A stretch of DNA of 64,000 nucleotides from Qipengyuania pelagi (GTDB lineage Bacteria; Pseudomonadota; Alphaproteobacteria; Sphingomonadales; Sphingomonadaceae): the NCBI RefSeq assembly GCF_009827295.1, contig NZ_WTYD01000001.1, forward strand, positions 2,129,496 to 2,193,495, given 5' to 3'. Under the pieces are notes generated by a model. The model was given only the letters and a program-made list of their open reading frames with translations, had not been told where the DNA came from and searched no databases. This document shows positions 45,403 through 54,821 of the stretch, piece after piece. Both the position numbers and the translations under genes were made by a program. How positions within the stretch are numbered: position 1 is the first letter of the stretch; every line of letters begins with the position of its first letter.

Positions 45403-46253
45403 CGCGCATTCCTCCGATAGATCTTCTCTTCGCGGACGAATTCCGAGAACATGTCGGCATGGGCCGAGAAGCGCAGGCTTTCCTTCGACCCGATGCCGAG
45501 GAACCCGCCCCGCGCGAGCGATTCGCCGAACAGTCCGACGACCCGATCCTGCAGGTCGCGGTCGAAATAGATGAGCACGTTGCGGCACGAAATAAGGTGC
45601 ATCTCACCGAACGCGGCGTCGGTCACCAGGCTGTGGTCGGAAAAGACGGTCCGCTCGCGCAGGGTTCTGTCGAACACGGCCCTGTCGTAGTCGGCGGTAT
45701 AATGCTCAGACAACGAGCCATGTCCACCGGACAAGCGGTGGTTCTCGGTGAACAGGCGCACCCGGTCCAGCGGGTATATCCCCGACTGCGCCGCGCGAAG
45801 CGCCGCCGGGTTGATATCGGTCGCATAGAACATGGTGCGGTCTGACAATCCCTCCTCGGCGAAGAGGATCGACAGCGAATAGAGCTCTTCGCCGTTACTG
45901 CATCCCGCGACCCAGACCTTTAGCGAGGGATACGTCCTGAGGTGCGGCACGACCTTTTCGCGCAGGGCCCGGAAATAGGAAGGATCGCGGAACATCTCGC
46001 TCACCTGCACGGTGAGGAAGTTCAGCAGCCGCGGCAGGATGGTTTCGTCACGCAGCACGGCGGACTGAATGTCGGACACGCTGGCATATCCCCACTGCTT
46101 TCGCGCCTGCAAAAGCCGCCGCTTGATCGACGCGCGGGCATAATGGCGGAAATCGTAGTGGTAGTACCGATAGACTGCGTCCAGCAGCAGTTCGATCTCG
46201 ATATCCTCGATGCTCTCGCTCGCGGTTTTGGCGCTCATCGCTTCGGCGCTCAT
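45399..46253 (-). CDS. CheR-type protein-glutamate O-methyltransferase
   Basis: 284 residues. Start at the ATG at 46253 gives MSAEAMSAKT and sits at the hybrid kinase stop (TGATG); an ATG at 46268 would add five residues. The N-terminal helical domain (LLLDAVYRYYHYDFRHYARASIKRRL) is followed by the SAM-binding part with VWVAGCSNGEELYSLSI, ATDINPAAL and HLISCRNVLIYFDRDLQ. Works opposite to the neighbouring CheB. No methyl-accepting receptor is encoded in the window; the kinase's own coiled-coil or CHASE3 region could be the substrate, which is a guess. Confidence 0.92.
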   Translation of the reverse strand: MSAEAMSAKTASESIEDIEIELLLDAVYRYYHYDFRHYARASIKRRLLQARKQWGYASVSDIQSAVLRDETILPRLLNFLTVQVSEMFRDPSYFRALREKVVPHLRTYPSLKVWVAGCSNGEELYSLSILFAEEGLSDRTMFYATDINPAALRAAQSGIYPLDRVRLFTENHRLSGGHGSLSEHYTADYDRAVFDRTLRERTVFSDHSLVTDAAFGEMHLISCRNVLIYFDRDLQDRVVGLFGESLARGGFLGIGSKESLRFSAHADMFSEFVREEKIYRRNAR

Positions 46254-49200
46254 CAGCGGGGCATCCATACCCGGACCAGCGACAGGAGCTTGTCCACGTC
46301 GATCGGCTTGGACATGTAATCATTGGCCCCTGCGTCGATGCATTTCTGCTGGTCGTCGGGCATGGCCTTTGCGGTGAGCATGACGATGGGCAGTTTCTTC
46401 CAGCGCTCGTCGGCGCGGATCGCACGGGCCGCGGTCAGGCCGTCCATCACCGGCATCATCACATCCATCAGCACTAGGTCGATGGTCTTGCCCGGATCGC
46501 CCGCCGCCTCGTCGAGCGCATCGATCGCCTCCTGCCCGTTGCGCGCGATCCGCGTCAGTGCGCCGCGGGGTTCGAGCACGCTGGTCAGCGAATAGACGTT
46601 GCGCACGTCATCCTCGACGATGAGAATACGGCGGCCTTCGAGCGCCGCATCGCGGTGGCGTGCCTTCTCGATCATCTCGCGCTGTTCGGCAGGCAGATCG
46701 GAGACCACCTGGTGCAGGAACAGCGAGACCTCGTCCAGCAGGCGCTCGGGCGACTTTGCACCTTTGATGATGATCGAGCTGGAATAGCGGCGCAGGCGCT
46801 GTTCCTCGTCAGCCGACAGGTCGCGGCCAGTGTAGACGATGACCGGGGGCAGCGGGCCATCGCCGTCCTCGCTCAGCGTTTCGAGCAGGGCGAAGCCCGT
46901 CGCATCCGGCAATGCCAGGTCGAGGACCATGCAATCGTACCGGCCGCCGCGCAGTTCCTCGAGGCATTCCGCAGCCGTGCCGACCCCGACCGTCTCCACG
47001 TCCTGCGAACCGAGCAACTGGCTGACCGCCTCGCGCTGAACCGCGTCGTCCTCGACGATCAGCACGCGCCGGACGCGCGATGCCAGCTTCTCCTGCAGCG
47101 AGGCCAGCACCTCGGCCAGCTGTTCGCGCGGGGCAGGTTTTTCGAGGAAGCCGATCGCCCCCAAGGCCAGCGCGGTCTGGGCCTGGTCCGATCCGGAAAT
47201 GACGTGGATAGGAATGTGCCGCGTGCCGTCCTCGTGCTTGAGCCGGTCGAGCACGGTCAGGCCCGACTGATCGGGCAGGCCGATGTCGAGCACGATCGCG
47301 CTGGGCCGGTATTCGCGGGCCAGATCGATCGCTTCCTGCGCGGTGCCGGCGACGAGGCATTCGAAGCCCATTTCGCGTGACAGATCGCAGACGATGCCGG
47401 CAAAGCTGCTGTCGTCCTCGATCACGAGCAGGACGCGCTTGTCGCCGGACAACGCCTCCCGGTCATCGTCGACAGCCGTCTGCTTGGGCGCGGTATTCGC
47501 AGCGCCTGTGACCGGGCGTGTTGTCCGGGACGCGGCCGCCAAAATTTGTGGGGCACCCGCCTCAGAGCTCTCGTCCGTCGATGCCGATTTGCGCGGAGCA
47601 ACCATGGCGGGATCGTAGGTCGCCGGCACCTCCACCACGAATGTGCTGCCCTTGCCTTCCTCGCTCTCGAGCCGGATCGTGCCCCCAAGCAGACGGACGA
47701 GCTCGCGCGAGATCGAGAGGCCGAGGCCGGTGCCGCCGAACTTGCGGCTGATGGTGCCGTCGGCCTGGCGGAAGGCGTCGAAGATCGCGTCGCGCTGTTC
47801 CGCGGCAATACCGATGCCGGTATCCGCAACCGCGAACGCGACCGTGTCATCTCCCTTGCCGGAGATCGACAGCGTGACCCCGCCTTTTTCGGTGAACTTG
47901 ATGGCGTTGGACAACAGGTTCTTGAGCACCTGTTCCAGCCGCTGGCGATCGGTCTCGATCGAACGCGGCGCACCGGCGGCCAGCGCGATCTCCAGATCCA
48001 GCCCGCGCTGCTGCGCCAGCGGCTCGAACGTCTTGCGCAGGTCCGAAGCGAGCCGCTCGGTCGGCACCGGGGCGGCCTCGATCTCGACATGGCCCGCCTC
48101 GATCTTCGACAGGTCGAGTATGTCGTTGATGAGGGTCAGGAGATCGTTGCCGGAGGATTCGATCGTGCGGGCGAACTTGATCTGGTCGGCAGACAGATTG
48201 CCGTCGGCATTGTCGCCCAGAAGCTTGGAAAGGATCAGCAGCGAATTGAGCGGCGTGCGCAATTCATGGCTCATATTGGCGAGGAAATCGGACTTGTACT
48301 GGCTGGCCTGTTCCAGCTCGCGGGCCTTCAATTGCAGGGCGGCAGCGGCGCGGGAAAGCTCGTCGCGCTGACCCTCCAACGTCTGCGCCTGCTCTTCCAG
48401 CTGCGTGTTGGTCTGCTCCAGTTCGACCTGTTGCAGTTCCAGCCGTGCCTGCGATTCCTTCAGCGCATTGCCCTGCTCTTCCAGCTCCTCGTTGGAGACG
48501 CGCAGTTCCTCGCTCTGCGCCTGGAGTTCACCCGCCTGCCGCTGCGTTTCTTCCAGCGCTTCCTGAAGCCGCTCGCGGAAACGGGCCGAGCGCAGAGCGA
48601 CCCCGATCGAATCGGCAACGGCGCCGAAAAGATCGTGCACGCGATCGTCGACGGCATCGAAGAATCCGAGTTCGATGACCGCATTGACCGCCCCCTCGTT
48701 GAAGGCCGGGGAGACCACGAGATGGCGCGGCATATCGCTGCCGAAGGCCGAACCGATCTTGAGATAGCCATGGGGAATGTCGGACAGCACGATCTGCTGC
48801 CCCTCCGCCGCCACCCGGCCGAGTAAACCTTCGCCGATGCCGAACGCCTCGGGCACCGAGGAGATATCGGGCACGCCAAGAACGGCCACACGATTGAACG
48901 TGCCGCTTTCGCCCTTGAAGATCGCCCCCGCCGTCGCGCCGATCCTCTCGGAGAAGAACGCGAGAACAGCGGCTCCGATCTGCGGCACTGTCAATTCGCC
49001 GCGCATGGCTTTGCCGAGGTCCACCTGCGCGGTCTGCAGCCATCGCTGACGTTCGCGCAGACGGTTGCTGCGCGCGAGCAGGATGAAAATGGCAATGGTC
49101 AGCGCGATCCCGATGAGGCTGGTAATCAACGCGCTGAGGATCGCCGCATTGGACGATGCGGCCAGCTCGGCGATGCGCTGCTCGCGCTCGACCGTCTCCT

Positions 49201-49723
49201 CGCGGTTCATCTGCGCCATTTGCTGGCGGATCGCGTCCATCGCCATCTTGCCCCGATCGCTGTCGGTCAGCGCGATCGCCGGTTCGATACCCCGGTCCCG
49301 GCGGGTCTCGACGGCCAGCCGGGAGAAGCGGATTTTCTCCTCGATCAAAGTCCGGAGCCGGTCGAGGTTCGCGGCCTGCACTGCGTTGCCGTGCGTGAGG
49401 GGTTCCAGCTTCGCCAGAACGTCACGCGTATCCGCGCTTCCGGTCCGGTAGGGCTCGAGATACTGGACGTCTCCGGTCAGGACATAGCCCCTCGTTCCGG
49501 TCTCGACATCGAGCGCGGCTATCATAAGCTCGTCGAGCGCGGTCAGCACCTCATGCGTATTGCGGATCCGGTCTTCGTTCTCGCGCATTCCGAGAACGTT
49601 CGAATACGAAACGATCGCGCTGATCAGGAAGAAGCCGATACCCGCAAACAGGCCGAGGATGGACCACCAGACCGTTTTGTCGCGGAGTTTCCCGTTGGGG
49701 TGAGAATCTTGCAAGAGTTCCAA
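46253..49723 (-). CDS. Large hybrid histidine kinase: CHASE3-GAF-coiled coil-HisKA-HATPase-three receivers
   Basis: 1156 residues. Two membrane helices near 19-43 and 191-215 flank a CHASE3-like periplasmic sensor (about 45-185, LTALDELMIAALDVETGTRG). A GAF-type domain lies around 230-385, then a long Glu/Gln-rich coiled coil (about 385-490). HisKA has NMSHELRTPLNSL; HATPase has GGTGLGLSIS. Three receivers follow at about 770-885, 893-1010 and 1035-1155 with phospho-Asp in LDIGLPDQSG, LDLALPDATG and MDVMMPVMDG. Head gene of the CheR/CheB block. It senses an unknown envelope signal. Confidence 0.93.
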   Translation of the reverse strand: MELLQDSHPNGKLRDKTVWWSILGLFAGIGFFLISAIVSYSNVLGMRENEDRIRNTHEVLTALDELMIAALDVETGTRGYVLTGDVQYLEPYRTGSADTRDVLAKLEPLTHGNAVQAANLDRLRTLIEEKIRFSRLAVETRRDRGIEPAIALTDSDRGKMAMDAIRQQMAQMNREETVEREQRIAELAASSNAAILSALITSLIGIALTIAIFILLARSNRLRERQRWLQTAQVDLGKAMRGELTVPQIGAAVLAFFSERIGATAGAIFKGESGTFNRVAVLGVPDISSVPEAFGIGEGLLGRVAAEGQQIVLSDIPHGYLKIGSAFGSDMPRHLVVSPAFNEGAVNAVIELGFFDAVDDRVHDLFGAVADSIGVALRSARFRERLQEALEETQRQAGELQAQSEELRVSNEELEEQGNALKESQARLELQQVELEQTNTQLEEQAQTLEGQRDELSRAAAALQLKARELEQASQYKSDFLANMSHELRTPLNSLLILSKLLGDNADGNLSADQIKFARTIESSGNDLLTLINDILDLSKIEAGHVEIEAAPVPTERLASDLRKTFEPLAQQRGLDLEIALAAGAPRSIETDRQRLEQVLKNLLSNAIKFTEKGGVTLSISGKGDDTVAFAVADTGIGIAAEQRDAIFDAFRQADGTISRKFGGTGLGLSISRELVRLLGGTIRLESEEGKGSTFVVEVPATYDPAMVAPRKSASTDESSEAGAPQILAAASRTTRPVTGAANTAPKQTAVDDDREALSGDKRVLLVIEDDSSFAGIVCDLSREMGFECLVAGTAQEAIDLAREYRPSAIVLDIGLPDQSGLTVLDRLKHEDGTRHIPIHVISGSDQAQTALALGAIGFLEKPAPREQLAEVLASLQEKLASRVRRVLIVEDDAVQREAVSQLLGSQDVETVGVGTAAECLEELRGGRYDCMVLDLALPDATGFALLETLSEDGDGPLPPVIVYTGRDLSADEEQRLRRYSSSIIIKGAKSPERLLDEVSLFLHQVVSDLPAEQREMIEKARHRDAALEGRRILIVEDDVRNVYSLTSVLEPRGALTRIARNGQEAIDALDEAAGDPGKTIDLVLMDVMMPVMDGLTAARAIRADERWKKLPIVMLTAKAMPDDQQKCIDAGANDYMSKPIDVDKLLSLVRVWMPR

Positions 49724-50271
49724 ACCTTATGATCGTGCGCGCCTCTTAAAGAAGCGCGCAAACCGCAGGCAAACATTTTCGCTTCGTATCGGCTTGAAAG
49801 CAGCCGCAACATTCGGGGACAATTACAAAAATTCATCAAAGGCGGCGAGAACGCGCCGCAAACCGCATTTGGAGATAGGCAAAGGCTTCCCGCCGATTTG
49901 GGAGGGAATTGAAGCGTTTTCAAAAATGCCGGTGGAGGTGGAGACGGTCATGACGCAACGAGTTACCTGTCGAACGTCAGCTTCGCGCCCCAACTTGGGT
50001 CGTTCCGACTTTCTCCAGGCGAACCTGAAACCGGTCGCCGCCGCAAGCCTCCGGCAATATCCGCTTCCGGTGCTGCTCGGGTGGGCCCTGCATGACCGTT
50101 TCAAAGGTGGTTTTGCGACGGTTGGCTTATGAAGCTGAGAGTTGCTTAGAGCATCACCCATCGATCTATGATTGAGGCAGAGAATGGCCAATAGGTTGAC
50201 GCTAGGGGGTAGCTATGAAACTGGCACGAAAAACGCCGCAATGATGCGTCAAACTTCGATGAAGGATACCA
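49724..50271. other. 548-base intergenic stretch, no gene seen
   Basis: Upstream of the hybrid kinase. It is lower in GC than the flanks and mixes short frames that lack protein character. It must carry the kinase promoter. No RNA gene was recognised. Confidence 0.5.
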
Positions 50272-50367
50272 ATGGCTCCCTGGATAATAATCAGCATATC
50301 CCTTGCCGTCGTCTTTTTGGGTTGTGCCCTCGTAATACTTTCAGGCGTCAAGAAGGATAAAAAGTGA
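50272..50367 (+). CDS. 31-residue single-helix membrane peptide
   Basis: The reading frame gives MAPWIIISISLAVVFLGCAL then VILSGVKKDKK: one hydrophobic helix of about 20 residues and a basic tail, so the C-terminus probably stays inside. A strong ribosome site GAAGGA (50261-50266) lies five bases before the ATG. This combination is unlikely by chance. No family is recognised; similar tiny proteins regulate membrane enzymes or transporters. The frame is shorter than most gene finders allow. Confidence 0.6.
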   Translation: MAPWIIISISLAVVFLGCALVILSGVKKDKK

Positions 50368-50692
50368 ATCTGGGGAGAAAGGCATCACTTCTCAGATGGC
50401 TTACGGCCCACAAATCGTTACAGCGCCAACTTCAATTAACACTGTGTTGGGTTCAGTCCCACAGTCACCCCCGGTCGCGGAGCATGTGGGCAGATGGCTT
50501 CCTGTCGAAGGGATCGGACTTACGCCATGGCATATGGGGAAATTGCCATAACGGCTGGTGAGCACGTCCATTTCTCCGGTCGAGGCCAACCGATCGTATC
50601 AATTGAAATTCTCGACCGGCTACCACCCGAACGCAAAAGCCCCACCAATCCCGAGACCGGTGGGGCTTTTGCTAATTCGATCGTATGGACGT
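50368..50692. other. 325-base gap with a terminator at its end
   Basis: No convincing gene. It ends with the hairpin at 50633-50672 that closes the DUF2171 gene on the reverse strand. Confidence 0.45.
50633..50672. terminator. Bidirectional terminator downstream of the DUF2171 gene
   Basis: Stem GCAAAAGCCCCACC (50633-50646) against GGTGGGGCTTTTGC (50659-50672), 14 perfect pairs, 12-base loop. The T-run on the reverse strand serves the gene at 50693. Confidence 0.85.
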
Positions 50693-50929
50693 TCAGGCGT
50701 TGGCCTTATTCCCAAGCCCGGCCGGAATGCGTGCACCTTCCTTGAGATAAATCCGATTGTCGTCGATCTTTTCGACGGCGTCGACAGGGATCAGATGGTG
50801 GATGCTGTCGGCACTGTCCGACTTGGTCAGCTTGATATTGTCGCCTTCGACATCGTCGACCGTTCCGACATGCTGGCCGTTCGAATCGGCGATTTCCATG
50901 TGTTCCTTGATGCGGATCTTCTCGAACAT
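50693..50929 (-). CDS. DUF2171 / PRC-barrel-like small protein
   Basis: 78 residues. The short beta-barrel pattern (EHMEIADSNGQHVGTVDDVEGDNIKL, then DSIHHLIPVDAVEKIDDNRIYL) matches the DUF2171 group, which resembles PRC-barrel domains. Start is the ATG at 50929. Such proteins are often stress-linked in sphingomonads, but no role is proven. Followed by a strong terminator, so it is a single-gene transcript. Confidence 0.85.
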   Translation of the reverse strand: MFEKIRIKEHMEIADSNGQHVGTVDDVEGDNIKLTKSDSADSIHHLIPVDAVEKIDDNRIYLKEGARIPAGLGNKANA

Positions 50930-51074
50930 AAATTACCCTTTGGTATAAGTTGCTTATATCTGACCAACGGGTGCTCGCGCGGCTTGTTCCTCGGTTCGTC
51001 GCCGCTCAGCAACGGGTCGGTGAAGGCGCAGCCAATCGTGGAGCATGAGCCCTCGCCAGCACCGTCCGGCCACG

Positions 51075-51104
51075 AAAAACGCCCCGCCGGGGTCGGCGGG
51101 GCGT
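51075..51104 (-). terminator. Terminator of the small hydrophilic protein gene
   Basis: Reverse-strand stem ACGCCCCGCC/GGCGGGGCGT (51095-51104 with 51079-51088) followed by a T-run (complement of 51075-51079). Confidence 0.75.
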
Positions 51105-51170
51105 CGGGGTGCGGGCTGGCCCGCAAAGGGGAACGGGCCGAACCCGTCCTACCCCAAACTGGTTCGGCGC

Positions 51171-51494
51171 TCAGTCGCCGGAGAGCGGACGATTGCCGTC
51201 GGCCTTCGCACGCGCTGCCGGGTCGGCGGAGGTTTCACCCACGACACTGTCGTCGCCCTTGGTGCCGTTTTTGGCCCCGTCGGTCGCGATGTCCTGTTCC
51301 ATCTGGCCTTCGCGATCCTTGCTGTTGCCGTAGGCGACCTGCGCCTCACCATCATTCGAATCGGCCTGCTGCTCCTGCTGGCGCGTTGCGCCTTCGCGGT
51401 GGCCGGTGCGGTCGGGCTCGCCTGGCGCGCTATCGCTCGACAGGGTCACGTCGCGGCTGTCCCTGGGTTCGTATTGTCCATCATAGGTGCTCAT
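51171..51494 (-). CDS. Small hydrophilic, probably disordered protein
   Basis: 107 residues from the ATG at 51494 (MSTYDGQYEPRD), which has AAAGGAA eight bases upstream; an in-frame ATG at 51536 lacks a site. Very rich in Asp, Gly, Glu, Gln, Ser and Asn with almost no hydrophobic core, as in stress hydrophilins. Followed by a terminator. Function unknown; its position next to a DUF2171 gene hints at a stress-response role. Confidence 0.65.
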   Translation of the reverse strand: MSTYDGQYEPRDSRDVTLSSDSAPGEPDRTGHREGATRQQEQQADSNDGEAQVAYGNSKDREGQMEQDIATDGAKNGTKGDDSVVGETSADPAARAKADGNRPLSGD

Positions 51495-51672
51495 CGGAAA
51501 AATTCCTTTCGCCCTCCCAACGCCTGCGCCACCCACAGCGTTCCGCGCGATGCAACCCCTTTCGTCGTGAATTCTCCCCGCTTTATCCCCGCCGAATCGC
51601 CAGATAGCGGGTTCGAAAATGCGGCCGGATGCTCTATATGTTCCGGTTCACACGAAAGCCCGGAGACACAAG

Positions 51673-52728
51673 ATGTCGTTGCTCGAAGCCCGCAAGACCT
51701 ACAAGCCGTTCGAATATCCCTGGGCTTACGATTTCTGGAAGCGCCAGCAGCAGATCCACTGGATGCCGGAGGAAGTGCCGCTGGGCGAGGATTGCCGCGA
51801 CTGGGCGCAGAACCTCACCGATCACGAGCGCAATCTGCTCACGCAGATCTTCCGCTTCTTCACCCAGGCCGATGTCGAGGTGCAGGATTGCTACCACGAG
51901 AAATACGGCCGCGTGTTCAAGCCGACCGAGGTCAAGATGATGCTCGCCGCCTTCTCCAACATGGAGACGGTGCATATCGCCGCCTATTCGCACCTCCTCG
52001 ACACGATCGGGATGCCGGAAAGCGAATACGGCATGTTCCTCGAATACGAGGAGATGAAGGACAAGCACGACTATCTTCAGGAATTCGGCGTCGACAATGA
52101 CGAGGATATCGCCCGCACGCTGGCGATGTTCGGCGGATTCACCGAAGGGCTGCAATTGTTCGCCAGCTTCGCCATGCTGATGAACTTCCCGCGCTTCAAC
52201 AAGATGAAGGGCATGGGCCAGATCGTCAGCTGGTCCGTGCGCGACGAATCGCTGCACTGCGAAGGGATCATCCGCCTGTTCCACGCCTTCTGCGCCGAGC
52301 GGGACTGCCTGACCAAGGCGGTGAAGGAAGACATCATGGACATGTGCCAGAAGACGGTCCGCCTCGAGGACGCCTTCATCGACCTCGCCTTCGAACAAGG
52401 CCCGGTGACGGGGATGACGGCCAAGGAGATCAAGAAATATATCCGCTACATCGCGGACTGGCGCCTGGGCCAGCTGGGCCTGCAACCGATCTACATGGTT
52501 GAAGACCACCCCCTCCCCTGGCTCGCCCCGCTGCTGAACGGCGTGGAGCACGCCAATTTCTTCGAAACCCGTGCGACCGAATATTCCAAGGGCGCGACCA
52601 AGGGGAACTGGCAGGACGTCTGGTCGAGCTTCGACAAGCGCAACAAGGCGAAACCGGCCAACGAGGAAGCGGACGCGGACGATCAGGGTCCGGGGCTGTT
52701 CGGGGATGCTGTCGAGGCGGCGGAGTGA
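51673..52728 (+). CDS. nrdB: Ribonucleoside-diphosphate reductase beta subunit (class Ia)
   Basis: Carries the diiron-tyrosyl radical used to make deoxyribonucleotides. Start at the ATG at 51673 (MSLLEARKTYKPFEYPW), with GGAG eight bases upstream; the upstream frame to 51619 is not conserved. Iron ligands and radical site are visible as Asp67, Glu98-x-x-His101 and Tyr105 (METVHIAAY), plus RDESLHCEG later. 351 residues with an acidic C-terminal tail for binding the alpha subunit. nrdA is not in the window. Confidence 0.93.
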   Translation: MSLLEARKTYKPFEYPWAYDFWKRQQQIHWMPEEVPLGEDCRDWAQNLTDHERNLLTQIFRFFTQADVEVQDCYHEKYGRVFKPTEVKMMLAAFSNMETVHIAAYSHLLDTIGMPESEYGMFLEYEEMKDKHDYLQEFGVDNDEDIARTLAMFGGFTEGLQLFASFAMLMNFPRFNKMKGMGQIVSWSVRDESLHCEGIIRLFHAFCAERDCLTKAVKEDIMDMCQKTVRLEDAFIDLAFEQGPVTGMTAKEIKKYIRYIADWRLGQLGLQPIYMVEDHPLPWLAPLLNGVEHANFFETRATEYSKGATKGNWQDVWSSFDKRNKAKPANEEADADDQGPGLFGDAVEAAE

Positions 52729-52803
52729 AATGATCCTTATCGGATCGGTCTGCTTGACCGGAACGGATTGAGAACATAGCGATGCTGCGAAGGAGTTTTC
52801 GCA

Positions 52804-53757
52804 ATGCATTCGATAGAGTTTTGCGCCGGTGCCGGGGGTCAAGCGCTCGGTCTCGAGCAAGCCGGATTCAAGCACGCGGCGCTTGTTGAGATCGAGCCTG
52901 ATTTTGCTGAAACCTTGAGGTTGAACCGTCCGCAGTGGGATGTGCGCTCGGCCGATATGGGCGAATTCGACGGGCGACCATTCGCTGGTGTCGATCTTCT
53001 TACCGCTGGCTTGCCGTGCCCCCCATTCTCCGTGGCTGGCAAGCAATTAGGGGAGCTGGACGAACGGAATCTCTTTCCTGCTGCCTTGAGGTTGATTGAT
53101 GAAATTCGTCCAAAAGCGGTGATGATCGAGAACGTTCGAGGCTTTCTCTCGGCAGTGTTCGATGATTATCGAGGCCATTTGAGGCGGCAACTATCTAAGC
53201 TTGGGTATCATGCGGATTGGCGCCTGCTCAATGCTTCCGACTTTGGTGTACCGCAATTACGACCTCGCGTCGTAATTGTGGCTTTAAAGAAGGAATTGGT
53301 CGGAAACTTCGACTGGCCAGAAGTCGATCCGCACAATCCTCCTACAGTTGGGCAATGTCTTCGCGATCTTATGGAGGAGAATGGATGGCGCGGTGCAAAG
53401 AAGTGGGCGGCGCGCGCTGACGACATCGCTCCGACGCTTGTCGGAGGGTCTAAAAAGCATGGCGGGCCCGATCTCGGCCCCACTCGCGCCAGACGCGCTT
53501 GGGCGACCTTGGGCGTGGAGGGTAAAAGCCTTGCGAACGAGGCGCCTCCACCTGACTTCGTCGGCATGCCTAGATTGACGCTTAGAATGACTGCCCGTTT
53601 GCAGGGCTTTCCCGATACTTGGCAATTTCATGGGACAAAGACCACCCGCTATCGCCAGATCGGCAATGCGTTCCCGCCCCCGGTTGCGAAAGCCGTTGCC
53701 CGGAACCTTGCCGTTGCGCTGCAAGCCAAAAAAGCAATTTCCTTGGCTGCCGCGTGA
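52804..53757 (+). CDS. DNA cytosine-5 methyltransferase of the NaeI-like RM system
   Basis: 317 residues with GAAGGAG nine bases before the start. All m5C motifs are in order: EFCAGAGGQALGLEQAG (I), LPCPPFS with catalytic Cys72 (IV), MIENVRGF (VI), QLRPRVVIVAL (VIII) and QIGNAFPPPVAKAVA (X). A small target-recognition region lies between VIII and X. It should protect host DNA from the overlapping endonuclease. Base composition is lower in GC than the neighbours, a sign of transfer. Candidate promoter TTGACC-17-TAGCGA at 52754-52782. Confidence 0.92.
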   Translation: MHSIEFCAGAGGQALGLEQAGFKHAALVEIEPDFAETLRLNRPQWDVRSADMGEFDGRPFAGVDLLTAGLPCPPFSVAGKQLGELDERNLFPAALRLIDEIRPKAVMIENVRGFLSAVFDDYRGHLRRQLSKLGYHADWRLLNASDFGVPQLRPRVVIVALKKELVGNFDWPEVDPHNPPTVGQCLRDLMEENGWRGAKKWAARADDIAPTLVGGSKKHGGPDLGPTRARRAWATLGVEGKSLANEAPPPDFVGMPRLTLRMTARLQGFPDTWQFHGTKTTRYRQIGNAFPPPVAKAVARNLAVALQAKKAISLAAA

Positions 53758-54647
53758 GGTTGTCCGGCGAAACCGATCGTATTCCGCTAGCATTGGCGCA
53801 TCTCGATCATGCCGACCTGAAAAAACTCGAAACCGATCTCATTGACGCTGTCGGCGGCTGGGAGGCCTTTTCCGAAAAACTGCGTGGTTTTTTCCGTGCC
53901 GCGATAGATGAAGTAATCGACACCGCTCGTACGGGGAGGTTCTTTTTCTCCGATTTAGAGAAAACGGAAAAGACATATCTCGGGACGAAATTCGAAATCA
54001 TCCTTCGTGATTGGCTTGGAGTTCCGAAGGGTGTCCGTCTCGATCTGCTGATCGGTGGCGAAGAGGTAGATGTGAAAACGACCACTTCAGCCAAAGGTGG
54101 TGGTTGGATGATCCCGCCAGAGGCTTTCAACCAATTGTGCGTTTTGATCAAAGTAGATGAAGCCGCCGCCCGATGCGATTTTGGATTGGTAAGAGCTCGA
54201 TCGCAATATTTGCGAGCCGGTTCGAATCGAGACGCGAAAACAGGACTTTCCGCAGCTGGGCGCCGAAACATCTGGTGGATGGCCAAGGATTTCGAATACA
54301 CGGCTAATTTCTGGGCTCTTACCGATGATGCTGACCGTGCAGCGATCATGCAGGGCGGAGGGACGCAACGGATCGCCACCCTATTCGAGCGCTTTCAGGG
54401 AATTCCAATATCTCGAGTTCAAATTCAGGCTATCGCAGCTCAGGATGATTTCATGAAGCGCATCCGACGCAACAGTGGCGCGCGAGATATCTTAGCGCCA
54501 AAGGGGATCGCAATTCTTTATTCCGAGAACGATCGCAGTTTGATGCGCAGATTAGGGCTGAAATTTGGATCTCGCGAGTTCGTATCCGTTTCTCCGAAAA
54601 ACGCTGAGGAGGCTGCACTCCTTCGATCTGCTAATCATATAGATTAG
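53754..54647 (+). CDS. NaeI-type restriction endonuclease
   Basis: 297 residues from a GTG at 53754 that overlaps the methyltransferase stop (GTGA). Segments such as EKTYLGTKFEIILRDWLG, RLDLLIGGEEVDVKTT, WMIPPEA, CDFGLVRA and YLRAGSNRDAKTGLSAAG follow the NaeI endonuclease layout. Asp97-x8-Asp106-x-Lys108 has the same spacing as the NaeI active site (Asp86, Asp95, Lys97). NaeI cuts GCCGGC after binding two sites; recognition here is assumed, not shown. GC is lower than in the flanks. Confidence 0.86.
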   Translation: MRLSGETDRIPLALAHLDHADLKKLETDLIDAVGGWEAFSEKLRGFFRAAIDEVIDTARTGRFFFSDLEKTEKTYLGTKFEIILRDWLGVPKGVRLDLLIGGEEVDVKTTTSAKGGGWMIPPEAFNQLCVLIKVDEAAARCDFGLVRARSQYLRAGSNRDAKTGLSAAGRRNIWWMAKDFEYTANFWALTDDADRAAIMQGGGTQRIATLFERFQGIPISRVQIQAIAAQDDFMKRIRRNSGARDILAPKGIAILYSENDRSLMRRLGLKFGSREFVSVSPKNAEEAALLRSANHID

Positions 54648-54821
54648 ACGGTAGAAGAATTTTGTCGAAACCAAGTTCAACACCACTCCCGCCGATAGCC
54701 CTGCCATTCCTCCGCTAGGCCTACTGCGACCAGCGTGTCGCCGAGGCATTCTCCGCCCCGTGTCAGCACGCGCAGCTTGCGGCCTTACTGGTCCCACCTC
54801 ATGGACTTTAGACGAAACCGC

